Source of the DNA: Opitutales bacterium
GTDB taxonomy: Bacteria; Verrucomicrobiota; Verrucomicrobiia; Opitutales; UBA953
Reading direction: 5' to 3'
Length of the DNA stretch: 64,000 bases
Assembly: GCA_030725715.1 (NCBI GenBank)
Contig: JANRFG010000018.1
Coordinates: forward strand, 152,485 to 216,484
A program made the translations under genes and the position numbers. Numbering within the stretch: position 1 is the stretch's first letter; each line of letters starts with the position of its first letter. Below, in pieces: positions 61,479-64,000 of this stretch. Under the pieces are notes generated by a model. The model saw nothing but the letters and a program-made list of their open reading frames with translations, did not search any database and was not told where the DNA came from.

Positions 61479-62189
61479 TTAGGCGGTGGCGACGGCGGCC
61501 GAGTAGGGCTTGAGGTCGACGGCGACGCCGGGGCTCATGCTGGCGCTCATGGTGATCGACTTGATGAAGCGGCCGCCGGAGAAGCCGGCGGGCTGGGCCT
61601 TGACGAGGGCGGACAGGGCGGCCTGGGCGTTCTCGGTGAGCTGCGCGGAGGTGAACGACTTCTTGCCGATGACGATCACGATGTTGCCGGTCTTATCCAT
61701 CTTGAACTCGACGCGGCCGGCCTTCACTTCCTTGATGGTCTTCGGGATGTCGTCGGAGACCGTGCCCGACTTCGGGTTCGGCATGAGGCCCTTCGGACCG
61801 AGGACGCGGGCGACCTGACGGACGTCCTTCATCGCGGTGACGGTGGAGATGGCGACGTCGAAGTCGAGGAAACCTCCGTTGACCTTGGCGATCAGGTCGG
61901 CGAGGCCGGCGTAATCCGCGCCCGCGGCGAGGGCTTCGGCCGCGTTCTCGGTGAACGCGAGCACCTTGATCTTCTTGCCGGATCCGTTCGGGAGGGAGAC
62001 GGTGCCGCGGACCATCTGGTCCGACTGCTTGGGATCGACGCCGAGGAAGGCGGAGAGCTCGACGGTCTCGTCGAACTTGGTGCCGGGCATCTTCTTGATG
62101 ATCTCGGCGGCCTGGGTGACGTCATACTTGGCCTTCAGGTCGGCGACCTGGAGGGCGGCGCGGTAGCGCTTGCTGGGTTTCTTGCTCAT
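61479..62189 (-). CDS. rplA: 50S ribosomal protein L1
   Basis: Protein of the mobile L1 stalk and, in many bacteria, translational repressor of rplKA. The 236 residues contain the DETVELSAFLGVDPKQSDQM segment, RGTVSLPNGSGKKIKVLAF and the MPNPKSGTVSDDIPKTIKEV signature. It follows rplK by 59 nt on the same strand. Confidence 0.96.
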   Translation of the reverse strand: MSKKPSKRYRAALQVADLKAKYDVTQAAEIIKKMPGTKFDETVELSAFLGVDPKQSDQMVRGTVSLPNGSGKKIKVLAFTENAAEALAAGADYAGLADLIAKVNGGFLDFDVAISTVTAMKDVRQVARVLGPKGLMPNPKSGTVSDDIPKTIKEVKAGRVEFKMDKTGNIVIVIGKKSFTSAQLTENAQAALSALVKAQPAGFSGGRFIKSITMSASMSPGVAVDLKPYSAAVATA

Positions 62190-62248
62190 AGCGACTTTTG
62201 GTCTCCTGCGGGATGCAGTGGTTTTGGTTGGATTAGGGTTGGGTGAGA

Positions 62249-62674
62249 TTAACCGATGACTTCGATGCCCATCGAACGCGCGGTGCCGGCGATCATGCGG
62301 GCGGCGTTGTCCGGGTTGACGGCGTTGAGGTCCTTCTTCTTCAGCTCGACGATTTCGAGGAGCTGCTTCTTGGTGACCTTGCCGACCTTGTCGCGGTTCG
62401 GGACCTTGGAGCCGGACTCGATCTTCGCGGCCTTCTTGAGGAGGACGGAAGCGGGCGGGGACTTCAGGATGAACGTGAAGGACTTGTCCTGGTAGACGGA
62501 GATGATGACCGGGAGGATCAGGCCGGCCTGGTCCTTGGTCTTGGCGTTGAATTCCTTGCAGAACGCCATGATGTTGACGCCCTTCGCGCCGAGCGCGGGG
62601 CCGACGGGAGGAGCAGGGTTAGCGGCGCCCGCGGGGAGCTGGAGCCTGATTTCGCCGACGACTTTCTTAGCCAT
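62249..62674 (-). CDS. rplK: 50S ribosomal protein L11
   Basis: Protein of the GTPase-associated centre. The 141-residue product shows [40 protein letters not shown], and the C-terminal rRNA-binding part ([20 protein letters not shown]). It lies 36 nt after nusG. Confidence 0.97.
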   Translation of the reverse strand: MAKKVVGEIRLQLPAGAANPAPPVGPALGAKGVNIMAFCKEFNAKTKDQAGLILPVIISVYQDKSFTFILKSPPASVLLKKAAKIESGSKVPNRDKVGKVTKKQLLEIVELKKKDLNAVNPDNAARMIAGTARSMGIEVIG

Positions 62675-62710
62675 GGTGGGTGTTTAGATGGTTGGGTTGA
62701 TGAAAAAGGA

Positions 62711-63280
62711 TCACTCGCGGTCGTCGCGTTCGACCTGCCAGAACTCGAGTTCGACCGGGGTGGAACGGCCGAAGATGTCGACGGAGACCTCGAGCTTCCC
62801 GCGGTCGGCGTCGATCTTGTCGATGTTGCCGGCGAGATTGGCGAAGGGGCCGTCGGTGATCTTGACGCGCTCGCCGATGTTGAAGATGACCTTCGGGACG
62901 ACCTTATCGGCGGCGTCGGCCATCTGCTGGAGGATCGTGTCAATCTCCTCGGTCTTGAGGGCGACCGGATTCTGGCCGCCGATGAGGCCGATGACGCCGT
63001 CGGTCTTGCGCAGGAAGCTCCACGGAGCCTCGAGCAGCGTGCCTTCGTCGTCGAAGAGACGGGCGCGGACGAAGAGGTACGAAGGATAGAGCTTCATCTC
63101 GCTCTCGCGCTTCTTGCCGTTGCGGAAGTCCTTGACGGTCTTCACCGGCATCAGGATCTCGGCGACGAAATCGCCCATCTCCTCGTCCTTGATGGCCTTG
63201 TCGAGCAGGCGCTTCACCTTGCTCTCGTTGTTCGAGAGGGTCTGGAGGGTATACCAGCGGAAATCAGAGGGAGAGGACAT
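62711..63280 (-). CDS. nusG: Transcription termination/antitermination factor NusG
   Basis: Elongation factor linking RNA polymerase with Rho or the ribosome. The 189 residues have an NGN domain (RWYTLQTLSNNESKVKRLL; YPSYLFVRARL) and a C-terminal KOW domain (VFNIGERVKITDGPFANLAG in outline). The ATG at 63280 is the family start, since upstream codons lie in secE in another frame. It begins 8 nt after the secE stop. Confidence 0.96.
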   Translation of the reverse strand: MSSPSDFRWYTLQTLSNNESKVKRLLDKAIKDEEMGDFVAEILMPVKTVKDFRNGKKRESEMKLYPSYLFVRARLFDDEGTLLEAPWSFLRKTDGVIGLIGGQNPVALKTEEIDTILQQMADAADKVVPKVIFNIGERVKITDGPFANLAGNIDKIDADRGKLEVSVDIFGRSTPVELEFWQVERDDRE

Positions 63281-63288
63281 GGGGCGGA

Positions 63289-63495
63289 TCAGCGCACGAG
63301 CTTGGTCGCGAACTGGACTAAGTTGGAGAGGGAGAAGTCGCAGAGGAAGACGACGGCGCCCAGGAGGGCGACGGCGGCGATCACGACCAGCGTGGAGTCG
63401 GCCAGCTCCTTGGCGGTAGGCCACGAAGCCTTGACGAAGACCTCGGTGATGGTCTCGTTCCAGAAAGCGCGGAGGCGTCCGAGGAAGCTGAACAT
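63289..63495 (-). CDS. secE: Preprotein translocase subunit SecE
   Basis: Small membrane subunit of SecYEG. The 68 residues have the short form with one transmembrane segment: an amphipathic helix (LRAFWNETITEVFVKASWPT, with the SecE-typical WP motif) and the TM LVVIAAVALLGAVVFLCDF. The ATG at 63495 follows tRNA-Trp by 26 nt, and the gene is adjacent to nusG, as is usual. Confidence 0.93.
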   Translation of the reverse strand: MFSFLGRLRAFWNETITEVFVKASWPTAKELADSTLVVIAAVALLGAVVFLCDFSLSNLVQFATKLVR

Positions 63496-63521
63496 GATGC
63501 TGGTGGTGATGTGGTGGAGAG

Positions 63522-63597
63522 TGGCAGGACGGGAGGGAGTCGAACCCACAACCAACGGTTTTGGAGACCGCTACTCTGCCAATTGAGCTACCGTCCT
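63522..63597 (-). tRNA. tRNA-Trp (anticodon CCA)
   Basis: A complete cloverleaf on the minus strand: acceptor AGGACGG/CCGTCCT, D arm with AATTGGCA loop, anticodon stem GCGGT/ACCGT around loop CTCCAAA with anticodon CCA, and a TTCGACT T loop. The discriminator is G, and CCA is encoded. It lies between tuf and secE, the conserved place for this tRNA. Confidence 0.96.
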
Positions 63598-63620
63598 GTA
63601 CTGGTGGTTAAAGAGACGAA

Positions 63621-63650
63621 TGCCGGGGCCCTTTTGAGGGGGCCTCGGCA
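63621..63650 (-). other. Hairpin in the tuf-tRNA-Trp spacer
   Basis: TGCCG and CGGCA close an outer stem with an inner run of GGGCCC/GGGGCC around TTTTGA. There is no long T-run beyond it on the minus strand, so it may be a processing or weak termination signal between tuf and tRNA-Trp. Confidence 0.4.
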
Positions 63651-63678
63651 CCGTAGTAGGTCGTTTTTGGTCAGGAAA

Positions 63679-64000
63679 TCACTTGGTGATTTCGAGGATC
63701 TGGCCGGCGCCGATAGTCTTGCCACCTTCGCGGAGGGCGAAGCGCTGGCCCTTTTCCATCGCGACGGGCTTCTGCAGCTCGATCGTGATCGTGACGTTGT
63801 CGCCGGGCATCACCATTTCCACGCCTTCCGGGAGGATGACGGTGCCGGTAGCGTCGCAGGTACCGAAGAAGAACTGCGGACGGTAGTTGTTGGCGAACGA
63901 GGTGTGACGGCCGCCTTCATCCTGCTTGAGGACGTAGATCTGGGCCTTGGCGACGGTGTGAGGCTTGATGGAACCCGGCTTGGCGAGCACCTGGCCACGC
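63679..64000 (-). CDS. tuf: Elongation factor Tu, C-terminal part (runs off the window)
   Basis: The last 107 codons of EF-Tu, whose start lies beyond the right edge. Visible are [38 protein letters not shown] in domain [23 protein letters not shown] and the C-terminal [19 protein letters not shown]. It is followed on the same strand by tRNA-Trp and secE. Confidence 0.97.
   Translation of the reverse strand, partial: RGQVLAKPGSIKPHTVAKAQIYVLKQDEGGRHTSFANNYRPQFFFGTCDATGTVILPEGVEMVMPGDNVTITIELQKPVAMEKGQRFALREGGKTIGAGQILEITK

Overview
The window is GC-rich, gene-dense chromosomal DNA, most likely from a member of Verrucomicrobiota (perhaps Opitutales). I infer this from overall gene content: a verrucomicrobial-style secreted FAD oxidoreductase, NHL-propeller proteins, a fabV-type enoyl reductase, a KS/ACP pair, an omega gene next to smpB, and outer-membrane export proteins that imply a diderm cell. 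No database comparison was possible, so the phylum call is moderate. There is no prophage, insertion sequence, CRISPR array or rRNA gene. Almost all DNA is core or conserved accessory coding sequence with short gaps.

Layout. 0-4 kb: trmL-smpB-rpoZ on the minus strand, divergent dgkA, then rpmB, an aminotransferase and a four-helix-bundle gene framed by short inverted repeats. 4-8 kb: fabV, an orphan parA and a coupled dioxygenase-like gene, facing a secreted NHL propeller. 8-16 kb: mfd, a parvulin-type PPIase and malQ, convergent with ettA. 16-20 kb: nusA (with an apparent leader attenuator), infB and rbfA. 20-24 kb: mcsA-mcsB (protein-arginine kinase), then a ketosynthase/ACP pair and a secreted unknown. 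24-30 kb: tRNA-Ala(GGC), a 3'-5' exonuclease coupled to a 2Fe-2S protein, a FAD oxidoreductase, a periplasmic glutathione peroxidase, a lipoprotein and a SulP transporter. 30-36 kb: clpC, then nrnA-truB-ribF. 36-44 kb: mpl, an unusual 278-nt structured spacer, hpf, an SDR, recN, a PLP-homeostasis protein and a LysR regulator. 43-52 kb: two unknown conserved genes, sppA, an M48 lipoprotein protease and an exopolysaccharide export group (Wzc-like, Wza-like, a 34-residue lipoprotein, an outer-membrane barrel). 52-64 kb: the classic tuf-tRNA-Trp-secE-nusG-rplKAJL-rpoBC block on the minus strand.

How it fits together. The window is dominated by gene expression (RNA polymerase, NusA, NusG, IF-2, RbfA, TruB, EttA, Hpf, SmpB, ribosomal proteins) and protein quality control (McsA/McsB with ClpC, SppA, M48 protease, PPIase). 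Points of most interest are: the repeat-rich, multi-hairpin region between hpf and mpl that ends in an intrinsic terminator 7 nt upstream of the mpl start; a beta' subunit lacking the second zinc-binding cysteine cluster; a recurring promoter layout (TTGNNN, 15-17 nt, -10 box, about 7-11 nt, start codon) implying leaderless mRNAs; a terminator inside the nusA leader; and a full McsA-McsB-ClpC set in a probable diderm.
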